Shown here one piece after another: positions 40,938 to 50,199 of a stretch of DNA of 64,000 nucleotides. This stretch comes from Candidatus Rokuibacteriota bacterium. Its GTDB lineage: Bacteria; Methylomirabilota; Methylomirabilia; Rokubacteriales; CSP1-6. Where the stretch lies: positions 18,982-82,981 of the forward strand of contig JAUSJX010000107.1 of assembly GCA_030647435.1 (NCBI GenBank). Reading direction: 5' to 3'. The notes beneath the pieces are model-generated. The model worked only from the letters and a program-made list of their open reading frames with translations, made no database searches and was not told the DNA's origin. The position numbers and the translations under genes were made by a program. Each line of letters begins with the position of its first letter. Position 1 is the stretch's first letter.

Positions 40938-41674
40938 CGCCGCCGAAGCTCGCCCTCGCCGGCCTCAGCAAGTGGTTCGGTGGCCTCCGCGCCGTCGGCG
41001 CCTGCTCGTTCGAGATCGCGCCCGGCACCGTGGTGGGCCTCATCGGCCCCAACGGCTCCGGCAAGAGCACGCTCTTCAACCTGGTCACCGGGCTCTTGCG
41101 GCCCGACGAGGGCGCCATCTTCTACGACGGCGAGCGCATCGACGGGCTCGCCACCCACGAGATCGCGCGCCGCGGTGTGGGCCGCACCTTTCAGTCCGTG
41201 AAGATCTTCCGCGACCTGCCCGTCCGCGAGAACCTCGCCATCGCCGCCATGGGGCGTGGCCTCCGCGGCTGGGAGCCGCGCGCTGACGAGTGGCTCGCGC
41301 GCATGGGTCTCACGCGACTCGTCGATGCGCCCGCGGGCACCCTCTCCATCGGCCAGCAGCGCCTGCTCGAGCTGACGATGAACCTGGTAATCGACCCGGA
41401 GTTCTTGCTGCTCGACGAGCCCCTCGCGGGCGTGCACCCCGTGATCCGGCGCCAGATCGCCGACACGCTGAACGATCTGCGCGCGCGGGGCCGTACCCTG
41501 CTGATCATCGAGCACCACATGCCGTTCGTGATGGGACTCTGCGACAAGATCGTGGTGATGGATCACGGCGAGAAGATCGCGGAAGGACCTCCGGAGGCGA
41601 TCCGCGCCGACCCGCGCGTGATCGCGGCCCTGCTCGGACGGGCGGAGCGCGGGAGCGACGATGCTCGAGCTTGA
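40922..41674 (+). CDS. livG: Liv-type ABC transporter ATP-binding protein LivG
   Basis: The protein has 250 residues from GTG 40922, overlapping the SBP gene. Walker A is GPNGSGKST, the Q-loop region is FQSVKIFRDLPVREN, Walker B is FLLLDEPLAG and the switch His is in LLIIEHHM. The signature reads LSIGQ instead of LSGGQ. The protein lacks part of the insertion usually found before the signature and is slightly short for LivG. It pairs with LivF to power the LivHM permease. Confidence 0.9.
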   Translation: MGKEVAPPKLALAGLSKWFGGLRAVGACSFEIAPGTVVGLIGPNGSGKSTLFNLVTGLLRPDEGAIFYDGERIDGLATHEIARRGVGRTFQSVKIFRDLPVRENLAIAAMGRGLRGWEPRADEWLARMGLTRLVDAPAGTLSIGQQRLLELTMNLVIDPEFLLLDEPLAGVHPVIRRQIADTLNDLRARGRTLLIIEHHMPFVMGLCDKIVVMDHGEKIAEGPPEAIRADPRVIAALLGRAERGSDDARA

Positions 41675-42371
41675 GGGCGTTCGCTCCGGGTACGGCAAGC
41701 TCGAGATCCTCCAGTCGGCTTCGCTCCGGGTTCCCGACGGCGCGATCGTCGGCATCATCGGGCCCAACGGCGCCGGCAAGTCCACGCTGCTCAAGACCGC
41801 GTTCGGCTATCTCCCGCCCTCCGCGGGCCGCATCGTGCTCGACGGTCGCGAGATCGCGGGGCGCCGGCCCGACGAGATCATGCGCTTGGGGGTCGGCTAC
41901 CTCGCCCAGGCGGGCGGGTTGTTCGCGGAGATGACCGTGCACGATAACCTCGTGCTTGGCGGCTACACCGCCTCGCGCGCCGACAAGCGTCACGCAATCG
42001 ACCACGTCTACACCCGCTTTCCCCTGTTCCGCGACCGCCGCCGCCAGCTCGCCGGCGCCCTCTCCGGGGGTGAGCAGCGCCTGCTCGCCATTGCGCGCGC
42101 CCTCATCGTTCGCCCGCACCTCCTGCTGCTCGACGAGCCGTCGGCGGCGCTGGCCCCGCGGTTCATCGACGAGGTCTACGCGACGCTCGTGGCGCTCAAC
42201 CGCGACGGCATCGCCCTGCTGATCGTCGAGCAGAACGTCGAGGCGATCCTTGCCGTTGCCCACCGCGTGTTCGTGCTCGACCTCGGCCAGAACGCCTTTG
42301 ACGGGACACCGTCCGAGCTCCGCGCCTCCGATAGCATTCGGCGGCTCTACCTCGGCGAAGACGCGGCATAG
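41661..42371 (+). CDS. livF: Liv-type ABC transporter ATP-binding protein LivF
   Basis: The protein has 236 residues. It carries Walker A GPNGAGKST, YLAQAGGLFAEMTVHDNL in the helical region, signature LSGGEQR and Walker B LLLLDEPSAALAP, followed by LIVEQNVEAIL. Typical LivF. It overlaps livG by 14 bases and is followed by livH after seven bases. Confidence 0.92.
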   Translation: MLELEGVRSGYGKLEILQSASLRVPDGAIVGIIGPNGAGKSTLLKTAFGYLPPSAGRIVLDGREIAGRRPDEIMRLGVGYLAQAGGLFAEMTVHDNLVLGGYTASRADKRHAIDHVYTRFPLFRDRRRQLAGALSGGEQRLLAIARALIVRPHLLLLDEPSAALAPRFIDEVYATLVALNRDGIALLIVEQNVEAILAVAHRVFVLDLGQNAFDGTPSELRASDSIRRLYLGEDAA

Positions 42372-42378
42372 CACGACG

Positions 42379-43263
42379 ATGCTCGAATCGCTCCTCGAGT
42401 TTCTCATCCAGGGCGTGGTCCTCGGGGGGCTCTACGCGCTGTTTGCCGTCGGGCTCAGCCTGATCTTTGGCGTGCTCGACGTCATCAATGTCGCCCACGG
42501 CGAGTTCTTCGCCATCGGCGGCTATCTGGCCTTCACGGCCGTCGTGCTCCTGCATCTGCCCGGCGCCATGGGCATCCTCGGGGCGGCCGTCGGGACATTC
42601 CTGCTCGGGCTCTGCGTCTATCCGCTCCTGATCGCCCCGCTCAAGCGGCGGCTCGGGGGGCGGCCACAGGGGCCGCTCTATCTCGTGCTCACGCTCGGCC
42701 TGTCCACGTTTCTTCAGTCGAGCCTGCTGGCGATCGCGGGGGGCGATTATCTGCGGGTGCCGCCGCAAGTGAGCGGGATCCTCGACCTGGGCGTCACCGC
42801 GGTCAGCTTTCAGCGGCTCCTCGTGCTCGGGGTCGCGGCGTTGCTGCTCACGGGGCTCTTCGCGTTTCTCCGCTTCCATCCCGAGGGCCTTGCCGTGCGC
42901 GCCGTCTCACAGAATCCCGACGCGGCGCAGGCGATGGGCATCAACCTGCCGCGCATCTTTGCCTTCACGCTGGCCCTGGGGGTGGCGCTCGCGGGGGTGG
43001 GTGGCGCGCTGATGGCCCCGCTCTTCAATGTCTACCCGGCCGTCGGCTTCCCGCTGACCATCAAGGCCTTCGCTATCACCATCCTCGGCGGGATGGGCAA
43101 CCCCGCGGGCGCGCTGGTGGCGAGCTTTGTCATCAGCATCGCCGAGTCGCTCTCCGTGATGGTGATCCCCTCGCAGTGGCAGAATCTCATCGCGTTCGCC
43201 GTGATGATCGTGATGCTCCTGCTCCGGCCCCGCGGCCTCTTCGGCCGCGCCGTCTCGCGATGA
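42379..43263 (+). CDS. livH: Liv-type ABC transporter permease LivH
   Basis: The protein has 294 residues and about eight helices. GLYALFAVGLSLIFGVLDVI and NVAHGEFFAIGGYLAF are the LivH N-terminal signatures; GLAVRAVSQNPDAAQAMGIN is the cytoplasmic coupling loop. ATG 42379 starts the conserved helix. It ends with an overlap with livM. Confidence 0.92.
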   Translation: MLESLLEFLIQGVVLGGLYALFAVGLSLIFGVLDVINVAHGEFFAIGGYLAFTAVVLLHLPGAMGILGAAVGTFLLGLCVYPLLIAPLKRRLGGRPQGPLYLVLTLGLSTFLQSSLLAIAGGDYLRVPPQVSGILDLGVTAVSFQRLLVLGVAALLLTGLFAFLRFHPEGLAVRAVSQNPDAAQAMGINLPRIFAFTLALGVALAGVGGALMAPLFNVYPAVGFPLTIKAFAITILGGMGNPAGALVASFVISIAESLSVMVIPSQWQNLIAFAVMIVMLLLRPRGLFGRAVSR

Positions 43264-44189
43264 CCCGCCGCGTGAGAGGGCTTCCGCTCGCGGTCGCCGC
43301 CGTCGCCGCCCTCCTGCCCGTGCTGCTGCCGCATCCGTTCGTGCTCACCATCGCGACACAGGCCGCGATCTGGGCGCTGCTGGCCGCGAGCTGGGATCTG
43401 CTGAGCGGCTATACCGGGCAGATCTCGTTCGGTCACGCCGGCTTCTTCGCGCTCGGGGCCTACGCCGCCGCCGCCGCGACCAAGCACGCCGACGTCTCAC
43501 CGTGGCTCGGCCTGCTCATCGGCGCGACGATCGCCGCCGCCGTCGGGCTCCTCACCGGCTTCCCCGCCCTCCGGCTGCGCGGCCACTACCTGGCGCTCGT
43601 GACGCTCGGGCTCGCCGAGATCATCAGGCTCGTCGCCCAGAACTGGATGGCGCTCACGGGTGGCCCCTTCGGCATCCACGACTTCAGGAGCTTTTCGGGG
43701 CTTCCGGCCGCCGCGCTCGCCTACCGTCAGGCGATGTACGTGGTGGTCGTCGCCATCGTGGCCGTCTCCATCGCGGTCATGTACCTGCTCTGCGAGCGCA
43801 CGAACGCGGGCAAGGCGTTCCGCGCCATCCGCGAGGACGAGGTCTTGGCGCAGACCCTCGGCATCGACACGACGAGGTACAAGCTCCTCGCCTTCGCAGT
43901 GAGCTCGGGCTTCGCGGGGCTGGCGGGCGGCCTTTACGCGTACTACGTGCAGCTCGTGAGCCCGTCGGTCGCCTCGGCGGCCACGACCTCGCTGGTCATC
44001 GGCATGGCGGTCTTCGGCGGCCTCGGGACGCTGTGGGGCCCGGTGCTCGGCGCCCTCCTGCTCTACGGCCTCTACGAGGGCTTGCGCTTCGTCGGCGTCG
44101 TGTACAACCTGGTCGCGGTGGGCCTCGTGATCATGGTCTTCGTCATCTTCTTCCCGCGGGGGCTGGCGGGCATCGGGAGATCCGCATGA
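43260..44189 (+). CDS. livM: Liv-type ABC transporter permease LivM
   Basis: The protein has 309 residues. AASWDLLSGYTGQISFGHAG and FFALGAYAAAAATKH, LRLRGHYLALVTLGLAEIIR, and the coupling loop NAGKAFRAIREDEVLAQTLG mark LivM. GGLGTLWGPVLGALLL is the last conserved helix. It overlaps both neighbours (ATGA), so permeases and hydantoinase are translated as one unit. Confidence 0.92.
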   Translation: MTRRVRGLPLAVAAVAALLPVLLPHPFVLTIATQAAIWALLAASWDLLSGYTGQISFGHAGFFALGAYAAAAATKHADVSPWLGLLIGATIAAAVGLLTGFPALRLRGHYLALVTLGLAEIIRLVAQNWMALTGGPFGIHDFRSFSGLPAAALAYRQAMYVVVVAIVAVSIAVMYLLCERTNAGKAFRAIREDEVLAQTLGIDTTRYKLLAFAVSSGFAGLAGGLYAYYVQLVSPSVASAATTSLVIGMAVFGGLGTLWGPVLGALLLYGLYEGLRFVGVVYNLVAVGLVIMVFVIFFPRGLAGIGRSA

Positions 44190-46264
44190 GCTATCGGCTG
44201 GGAGTAGATGTGGGTGGCACCTTCACCGACCTCGTCCTCGTATCGCCCAGCGGCGTCGCGCGTACCTGCAAGGTGCTGTCGACGACCCCCAACTACGCCG
44301 AGGCGATCATCACGGGCGTCCGGCAGCTGACGGCCCTGGCCGGCATCCCCGCTCGCGACATCGGCGAGATCATCCACGGCACCACCGTCGCCACCAACGC
44401 CATCCTCGAGCGCCGTGGCGCTCGCGCGGGCCTCCTGACAACGGAGGGCTTCCGCGACCTGCTCGAGATCGGGCGCCTGCGCCTCTCCCGGCTCTACGAC
44501 CTCGACTTCGAGCGCCCAGCGCCCCTTGTGCCCCGCCGGTGGCGCCGCGAGATCCGCGAGCGCATGAATCACCGCGGCGAGGTGGTCACGCCGCTCGACC
44601 GCGAGGGCGCGGCCGCCGCCATCGATCGCCTGCTCGCCGAGGGCGTGGAATCGATCGCGGTCTGCTTCCTGCACGCCTACGCCAACCCCACCCACGAGAC
44701 CCAGGTGGGAGCGATGATCCGCGAGCGCGCGCCCCACGTGGCGCTCACGCTCTCGTCGGAGATCCTGCCCGAGATGCGCGAGTTCGAGCGCACGAGCACC
44801 GCCGTCACCAACGCCTACGTGATGCCCGTGATGGGCCGCTATCTCGCCTCGCTCGAGGGCGAGCTGCGCAAGCTGGAGGCCAACGCGCCACTGCTCATCA
44901 TGCAGTCAAACGGCGGCGTCATGACGGCCGAGGGCGGCCGCCAGCGCCCCGTGCACGTCATCGAGTCGGGGCCCGCCGCCGGCGTCATCGCCACCGCCGC
45001 GCTCGCCCGCGCGATCGGCGAGCCCAACGCGCTCAGCATCGACATGGGCGGCACGACCGCGAAGGCCTCCATCATCGAGGGGTACGAGATCAAGCGCACC
45101 GGCGAATTCGAGATCGGCGGCTCGATGTCGCAGGGCAGCCGGCTCAACAAGGGCGGGGGCTTCCTGCTGCGCGTGCCCGCCATCGACATCGCCGAGGTCG
45201 GCGCGGGCGGCGGCAGCATCGTGAGCGTCGACGGCGCGGGGGCGCTCCACGTCGGCCCGCGGAGCGCCGGCGCCGTGCCCGGGCCCGTCTGCTATGACCA
45301 GGGCGGTACGGAGGTCACGCTCACCGACGCCAACGTCACGCTCGGCTACCTGCACCCCGAGCGCCTGCCGAGCGGCCTCCGCCTCGCCGCCGAGAAAGCG
45401 CGCCGCGCTCTCGCCGCGCAAATCGCGACGCCCCTCGGGATCGATCTGGCCGACGCCGCCCACGGCGTCTACCTGCTCGGGTGCGCGGGTATGGCGCGCG
45501 CGGTGCGCGCCGTCACCATCGAGCGCGGGCGGGACCCGCGCGAGTTCACGCTGGTGGCGTTCGGCGGCAACGGCCCGCTCTTCGCCGCCGAGATGGCCCG
45601 CTCGCTCGAGATCGGCACGATCTTGATCCCACCCGCGCCCGGCGTCTTCAGCGCCCTCGGCCTCCTCGAGGCCGAGCTGGAACATCACCTGGTCAAGACG
45701 TTCCTCCGGCCGCTCTTCGGCACGAAGCCGTCCGAGATCGGCGCCGCGGTGGCGGAGCTGGAGCGCGAGGCCGAGGCGCTCCTGCGCGGCGAAGGGAGCC
45801 GCGCGCAGGTGGAGATCGAGCGGGCCGTCGACCTCAAGTACCAGGGACAATCCTTCGAGCTGACGGTGCCGCTGCCGCCGTCCTGGACCGACGAGGCCCT
45901 GCGCCAACTGGCCGCCAGCTTCGGGCTCGAGCACGAGCGGACCTATGGCCACAAGGCGGAAGGCGATCCCATCCAGATGGTGAACCTGAGGCTCACCGCG
46001 CGCGTGCTGCGCCCGGCCGACCGCGCCGCGATCCGGCTTGAAGAGGATCGCACGGTCCGCGGCGGCGACCGTCGCGCCTACTTCGGACCCGCCCATGGCG
46101 AGATCGCGACGCCAGTCATCACACGGGCTGCGCTCGACGCGACGCCCCAACCTGGGCCGCTCCTCATCGATGAGTACGACGCCACCACGCTGGTCCCGCC
46201 GGGCTGCGCCGCCCGCCTGGACGCTCACGGCAACATCGTCATCACCACCGGAGGCACGCGATGA
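44186..46264 (+). CDS. hyuA: Hydantoinase/oxoprolinase family protein, subunit A
   Basis: The protein has 692 residues. The N-terminal LGVDVGGTFTDLVLV is the ASKHA phosphate-binding loop; HGTTVATNAILERRGAR, LIMQSNGGVMTAEGG, ESGPAAGVIATAALA and SIDMGGTTAKASII follow, with GGNGPLFAAEMA late. It uses ATP to open a cyclic amide such as 5-oxoproline or hydantoin, together with subunit B. The fusion to a Liv transporter operon suggests uptake and opening of the same substrate. Confidence 0.92.
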   Translation: MSYRLGVDVGGTFTDLVLVSPSGVARTCKVLSTTPNYAEAIITGVRQLTALAGIPARDIGEIIHGTTVATNAILERRGARAGLLTTEGFRDLLEIGRLRLSRLYDLDFERPAPLVPRRWRREIRERMNHRGEVVTPLDREGAAAAIDRLLAEGVESIAVCFLHAYANPTHETQVGAMIRERAPHVALTLSSEILPEMREFERTSTAVTNAYVMPVMGRYLASLEGELRKLEANAPLLIMQSNGGVMTAEGGRQRPVHVIESGPAAGVIATAALARAIGEPNALSIDMGGTTAKASIIEGYEIKRTGEFEIGGSMSQGSRLNKGGGFLLRVPAIDIAEVGAGGGSIVSVDGAGALHVGPRSAGAVPGPVCYDQGGTEVTLTDANVTLGYLHPERLPSGLRLAAEKARRALAAQIATPLGIDLADAAHGVYLLGCAGMARAVRAVTIERGRDPREFTLVAFGGNGPLFAAEMARSLEIGTILIPPAPGVFSALGLLEAELEHHLVKTFLRPLFGTKPSEIGAAVAELEREAEALLRGEGSRAQVEIERAVDLKYQGQSFELTVPLPPSWTDEALRQLAASFGLEHERTYGHKAEGDPIQMVNLRLTARVLRPADRAAIRLEEDRTVRGGDRRAYFGPAHGEIATPVITRAALDATPQPGPLLIDEYDATTLVPPGCAARLDAHGNIVITTGGTR

Positions 46265-47997
46265 GCGCCCGCGATCTCAGCGATCCGATTCTCCTCGAGC
46301 TGGTGAAGAACGGCCTGGATGCAATCGTGGACGAGATGGCCATCGCGCTCGTGCGCACCGCCTACTCGAACAATCTCAAGAACGCGATGGACATGTCGTG
46401 CGCCCTCTGCGACGCTGACGGCCGCCTGATCGCCCAAGGCCTCACGCTGCCGCTGCACTTGGGCTCCATCCCCGACGCGATGGCCCAGGTGCGCCGCAAG
46501 TTCGGCGGGAGCCTCGAGCCCGGCGACGTGTTCATCCTGAACGATCCGTACGAGGGCGGGACTCACCTCCCCGACTTTTATATCTTCAAGCCCATCTTCG
46601 TGGATGTGCGCCTCGTCGGCTGGTCCACGAGCATCGGGCATCAGCTCGACGTGGGCGGCAAGACGCCCGGGGGCAACGGCTGCGACGCCACGGAGATCTT
46701 CCAGGAGGGCCTGCGTATCCCGCCGCTCCGACTCTACGCGGCGGGCAAGCCGGTGGATGCGGTGTTCGAGCTGATCGACCGCAACGTGCGCGTGCCACGC
46801 CAGGTGCTCGGCGACGTGCGCTCGCAGGTGGCCGCCTGTCTCACGGGTGAGCGCGGCTACCTGAAGCTGGCCGAGCAGTACGGCGCCGAACGCTTCGCGG
46901 CGTGTACGACGGCGCTGCTCGAGCAGGCCGAGCGGCTGGCGCGCAACGCCATCACCGCCATGCCCGACGGCCGCTACACGTTCACCGACTGGATGGACGA
47001 CGACGGCATCGATCCCGACCCGATTCCGATCACCGTGGCCATCACCATCGCCGGCGACCGCCTCATCGCCGACTTCACGGGCTCGGCGTCGCAGGTGAAG
47101 GGCGCCATCAACTCGCCGCTGCCGTTCACCAAGTCCGCCGTCTATGCGTGCGTGCGCCATCTGGTCGGCGGCTCCCCGCCGAACAACGAGGGCTACTTCC
47201 GCCCGATCGAGGTGATCGCGCCGCCGGGCACCGTCGTCAACCCCGTCATGCCCGCCGCCGTCGCCGCCCGCGGCCTCACCGGCTTCCGCATGGCCAACGC
47301 GGTGTTCGGTGCCCTCGCCCAGATCGCGCCCGATCGGGTCTTCGCGTGCGAAGTGGGCGGCGACACGGGCGTGAGCTTCGGCGGCTACGACGCCGAACGC
47401 CGGCCCTTCGTCTTCCTCGAGTTCCTTTTTGGCTCCTGGGGGGGCCGCCCGACCAAGGACGGCGTCGACGCATGCAGCAGCTCCGTCGTGAACTTCTCCA
47501 ACAATCCAGTCGAGATCATCGAGTCCGAGTACCCCCTCATGATCGAGCGTTACGGGTACCTGCCCGACACGGGCGGCCCCGGCAAGTTCCGCGGCGGCCT
47601 CGCCCTGGAGCGCCAGTACCGCTTCCTGGAAGCGGAAGGCACGCTCCAGCTCCGCACCGACCGCCGCCATCACCTGCCCTACGGTTTGGCCGGCGGGCGC
47701 TCGGGCACGCCGTCGCGCAACGTCCTGAACCCCGGCACGGACAGCCGCGAGCTGCCGGCCAAGTGCACGCTAACCGTGCGGCATGGCGATGTCTACCGCC
47801 ACGAGCTAGCCGGCGCCGGTGGCTGGGGCGATCCGTTCGACCGCGATCCCGAGCATGTGCTACGGGACGTGATGGAGGAGAAGATCAGCGTCGCGTACGC
47901 GCGGCGGGAGTACGGCGTGGTAATCGACGAGCGCACGTGGAAGGTCGTGCCGGAGGAGACGGTGCGGCTTCGCGCGGCGGCGCGCACCCCGCGCTGA
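46261..47997 (+). CDS. hyuB: Hydantoinase/oxoprolinase family protein, subunit B
   Basis: The protein has 578 residues. DPILLELVKNGLDAIVDEMA, RTAYSNNLKNAMDMSCALCD, DVFILNDPYEGGTHLPDFYI, GHQLDVGGKTPG and DTGGPGKFRGGLALERQY are HyuB signatures. It overlaps hyuA by ATGA and forms the second subunit of the ATP-dependent cyclic-amide hydrolase. After its stop the sequence breaks up into gene fragments. Confidence 0.92.
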   Translation: MSARDLSDPILLELVKNGLDAIVDEMAIALVRTAYSNNLKNAMDMSCALCDADGRLIAQGLTLPLHLGSIPDAMAQVRRKFGGSLEPGDVFILNDPYEGGTHLPDFYIFKPIFVDVRLVGWSTSIGHQLDVGGKTPGGNGCDATEIFQEGLRIPPLRLYAAGKPVDAVFELIDRNVRVPRQVLGDVRSQVAACLTGERGYLKLAEQYGAERFAACTTALLEQAERLARNAITAMPDGRYTFTDWMDDDGIDPDPIPITVAITIAGDRLIADFTGSASQVKGAINSPLPFTKSAVYACVRHLVGGSPPNNEGYFRPIEVIAPPGTVVNPVMPAAVAARGLTGFRMANAVFGALAQIAPDRVFACEVGGDTGVSFGGYDAERRPFVFLEFLFGSWGGRPTKDGVDACSSSVVNFSNNPVEIIESEYPLMIERYGYLPDTGGPGKFRGGLALERQYRFLEAEGTLQLRTDRRHHLPYGLAGGRSGTPSRNVLNPGTDSRELPAKCTLTVRHGDVYRHELAGAGGWGDPFDRDPEHVLRDVMEEKISVAYARREYGVVIDERTWKVVPEETVRLRAAARTPR

Positions 47998-48016
47998 AGC
48001 TCCGAGGTGGTGGCGA

Positions 48017-48115
48017 CTATCGCTTCGCGGGATCGGCACAGACGAGCGCGCAGAGCGCCTCGTGCTGTTCCGCTTCGAGCGCCGCGTCCCGGGGGATAGC
48101 GTTTCGGGACTTTAA
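48017..48115 (-). pseudogene. Possible C-terminal tail of an unidentified gene
   Basis: The minus strand reads RNAIPRDAALEAEQHEALCA, then LVCADPAKR and a stop. It looks like the natural end of a protein but is too short to assign. No start is present. Confidence 0.3.
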
Positions 48116-48131
48116 CGAACGCCGCCAGGCA

Positions 48132-48157
48132 GTTCAAGAACCACTTGATTCTTGAAC
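48132..48157. repeat. Inverted repeat GTTCAAGAA/TTCTTGAAC
   Basis: A perfect 9-bp inverted repeat with an eight-base centre lies 14 bases from the end of the IS110-like fragment. It may be a remnant of an element end. Confidence 0.4.
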
Positions 48158-48170
48158 GGGCCAACGCTGT

Positions 48171-48353
48171 TCATGTCCGGTCGTTGCGCGGGCCCTGGAG
48201 CTGCCGGAGGAGCTTGTCGATGTCGCACTGCCGCGTACCGATCAGACCCAGCGACACGACCTCGGCTCCACGGTCCTCCGGCGCGTAGGCGACGGCGATA
48301 GACTCCTTGTGGACGTCGAGACCCACGTACAGGGTTCTGCTAGACTCTTCCAT
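48171..48353 (-). pseudogene. IS110-family transposase, N-terminal fragment
   Basis: The minus strand from ATG 48353 reads [20 protein letters not shown], then [19 protein letters not shown], the DEDD-type N-terminus with its first catalytic Asp. It stops after 60 codons; the RuvC-like rest and the transposase-20 domain are missing. Confidence 0.8.
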
Positions 48354-48454
48354 GGCTGACCTCCAAGCTCGCAATTGTGCCAAGAGCACGTGGCGGCTCT
48401 GGCCTCACAAGGCTAACCCGTGTTGAGCTGAAGGTCAGCCTCTCTCCGCGGAAG

Positions 48455-48478
48455 CCATAATGTCTATGTTATCTACGC
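48455..48478 (+). repeat. Dispersed repeat R, right-end copy 3
   Basis: AATGTCTATGTTATCTACGC matches the right end of R (TTATGTTATCTACG). It abuts the 5' edge of a truncated gene, in phase with it (VYVIYAQRASH). Confidence 0.6.
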
Positions 48479-48674
48479 TCAGCGCGCCAGCCATTTGCTG
48501 GTGGACAACCGCAGGCCAGCCCAGGCGCGGCGCGCCGTGATCGAGGTGAGAGCGATGCGGTTGGCCGCCGCGCTGAGCAGGGAAAAGCTGGAGTTGGACG
48601 AGGGTCGGGCCGTAGTCGACCTGGAGGCCGGCGGGTGGCGGTTGCTCGAATTTGATATTCCACTTGTGAAATAA
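48479..48674 (+). pseudogene. C-terminal fragment of an unidentified protein
   Basis: About 64 codons with no start: ASHLLVDNRRPAQARRAVIE, then LAAALSREKLELDEGRAVVD, then LEAGGWRLLEFDIPLVK. The end looks like a beta-sandwich domain of a sugar-active enzyme, but this is uncertain. It lies 21 bases before the SDR gene, with a GAGAGGAG ribosome site between. Confidence 0.4.
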
Positions 48675-48695
48675 CCCAAAAGAGAGGAGCGCGAG

Positions 48696-49439
48696 ATGGG
48701 GAAACTCACAGGAAAGGTGGCGCTGGTGACCGGGGCGAGCCGGGGGATCGGCAAGGGTATCGCCAGGGGGATGGCCAGCGAAGGGGCCGCGGTGGTGATA
48801 TCGGCCAGGGGGAGCGGGCCGCTGAGGCAGGTGGCCGCGGAACTAGAGAAAGAGGGTGCCCAGGTGCTGGCCGTGCCCACGGACGTGGGCGACGAGGCGC
48901 AGGTAGTGGCGCTGTTCCAGCAGGCCAAGGCGCGGTTTGGCCGGTTGGACGTCCTGGTCAATAATGCCGGGGCCTTTGACGGAGGACCTGTAGAGAGCCT
49001 CACCCTCGAAGCCTGGAACCGGGTCATCCTCGCCTGCTTGACCGGTGCCTTTCTGTGCACCCGCGAGGCGTTCAAGATCATGAAGCCCCGGGGCGCGGGG
49101 CGGATCATCAACATCGGCAGCATCTCGGCGCAGAAACCGCGGATGCATTCGGCCCCTTACACCGCGGCCAAGCACGGGATCTGGGGGCTGACGCAGGCCA
49201 CGGCGCTGGAGGGCCGCGAGTACGGGATTGTAGTGAGCTGCCTGCACCCTGGCAATGTGATGGTGGAGCGGCGCCAGCAGGAGAATCTCGGCGGGATGCG
49301 GGAGGACAAGGCCGAGCCGATGATGAGCGTGGAAGAGCTGGCGGATGTGGCGGTGTACATGGCCTGTCTGCCTGGGCATGTCAATTTTCTGGAAGCGATT
49401 GTCCTGCCCAACACCCAGCTCTATGTAGGGAGGGGCTGA
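48696..49439 (+). CDS. Short-chain dehydrogenase/reductase
   Basis: The protein has 247 residues. GASRGIG (13-19) is the NAD(P) loop, NNAG is conserved, and the catalytic Ser lies in NIGSIS with YTAAKHG holding Tyr and Lys. The end LPNTQLYVGRG is unlike FabG. It is a cytosolic oxidoreductase of unknown substrate. It has a good GAGAGGAG ribosome site. Its G-rich codon choice differs from the C-rich third positions of the liv genes, which suggests a different origin. Confidence 0.88.
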   Translation: MGKLTGKVALVTGASRGIGKGIARGMASEGAAVVISARGSGPLRQVAAELEKEGAQVLAVPTDVGDEAQVVALFQQAKARFGRLDVLVNNAGAFDGGPVESLTLEAWNRVILACLTGAFLCTREAFKIMKPRGAGRIINIGSISAQKPRMHSAPYTAAKHGIWGLTQATALEGREYGIVVSCLHPGNVMVERRQQENLGGMREDKAEPMMSVEELADVAVYMACLPGHVNFLEAIVLPNTQLYVGRG

Positions 49440-49542
49440 GGCGCGCTCCGCTGTGCTCAGTGACAATTACACTTGAGCATCCCAACGGGCGCGGCGCCGC
49501 GTCGTATCTGGCTGATAGTCCTAGGGTTAGGAGGGACCAGGG

Positions 49543-49785
49543 TACAAAGAGCTGGTCGAGCTGGTGCGGGAGCACATCGGGCCCGTCGCCGCCTTCAAGC
49601 TGGCGATGGTGGTCAAGCGCCTGCCGAAGACCCGCTCGGGCAAGATCCTGCGCGGGACCATGAAGAGGATCGCGGACGGGACGGAGTACGAGATGCCCGC
49701 CACCATCGACGACCCCGTCATCTTGGACGAGATCGCCGCGTGCCTGAAGAACGCCGGCTACCCGGGCAAGAGTGCCAGTGGGTAG
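49543..49785 (+). pseudogene. Acyl-CoA synthetase (PrpE/Acs-like), C-terminal fragment
   Basis: The frame gives YKELVELVREHIGPVAAFKL and RLPKTRSGKILRGTMKRIAD, the C-terminal lid with the catalytic Lys of acetyl/propionyl-CoA synthetases. The large N-terminal domain is missing. It is not part of an operon with the SDR gene, as the junction lies between them at about 49540. Confidence 0.82.
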
Positions 49786-50091
49786 GGACGGGGACGAGAT
49801 GCCCTCGGGCCCGAGCGCCGCGCCTTGGCGCGACGCGTCTCGGGGGCTTGACAGGAGGGCGGCCGCGGCGTTCTCATAGACACGACGGAGGCTGAGGCGC
49901 CCGTCTCCGTCTTGCCGTCAACCCAACCTGGAGGTGCTATGGAGACGACTCCACCCGGCTCGTTAGGCGTGCCATCGGGTATGGTTCTCTCCTGATGGCG
50001 CGCGTCGGATTCAGAGTAGCGGCACACTGAGAGCCCGGCTTATCCGCCGGGCCATGCCCGGGTCCGAGGACCCGGCGCCTTGATTGACGAG
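49786..50091. other. Non-coding stretch with several G+C hairpins
   Basis: No supported gene is seen. GCCCGG-CTTATCCG-CCGGGC (from about 50033) and CCGGGTCC-GA-GGACCCGG (from about 50058) are strong short hairpins immediately before the terminator at 50092. They could be the body of a small RNA. Confidence 0.3.
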
Positions 50092-50132
50092 GCCCGGACG
50101 GCGGCCACCGGAACCGCCTCCGGGCTTTCTTC
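50092..50132 (+). terminator. Rho-independent terminator
   Basis: GCCCGGA-C-GGCGG pairs with CCGCC-TCCGGGC around a CCACCGGAA loop and is followed by TTTCTTCT. No gene ends immediately upstream, so it would end a transcript through the hairpin region. Confidence 0.65.
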
Positions 50133-50199
50133 TGTCTAGCCCTGTGAGGCCTCGGCCTTCGTGCCATGTGGACGTTGAGCGCGCGGCCGAGGGCGCCGT

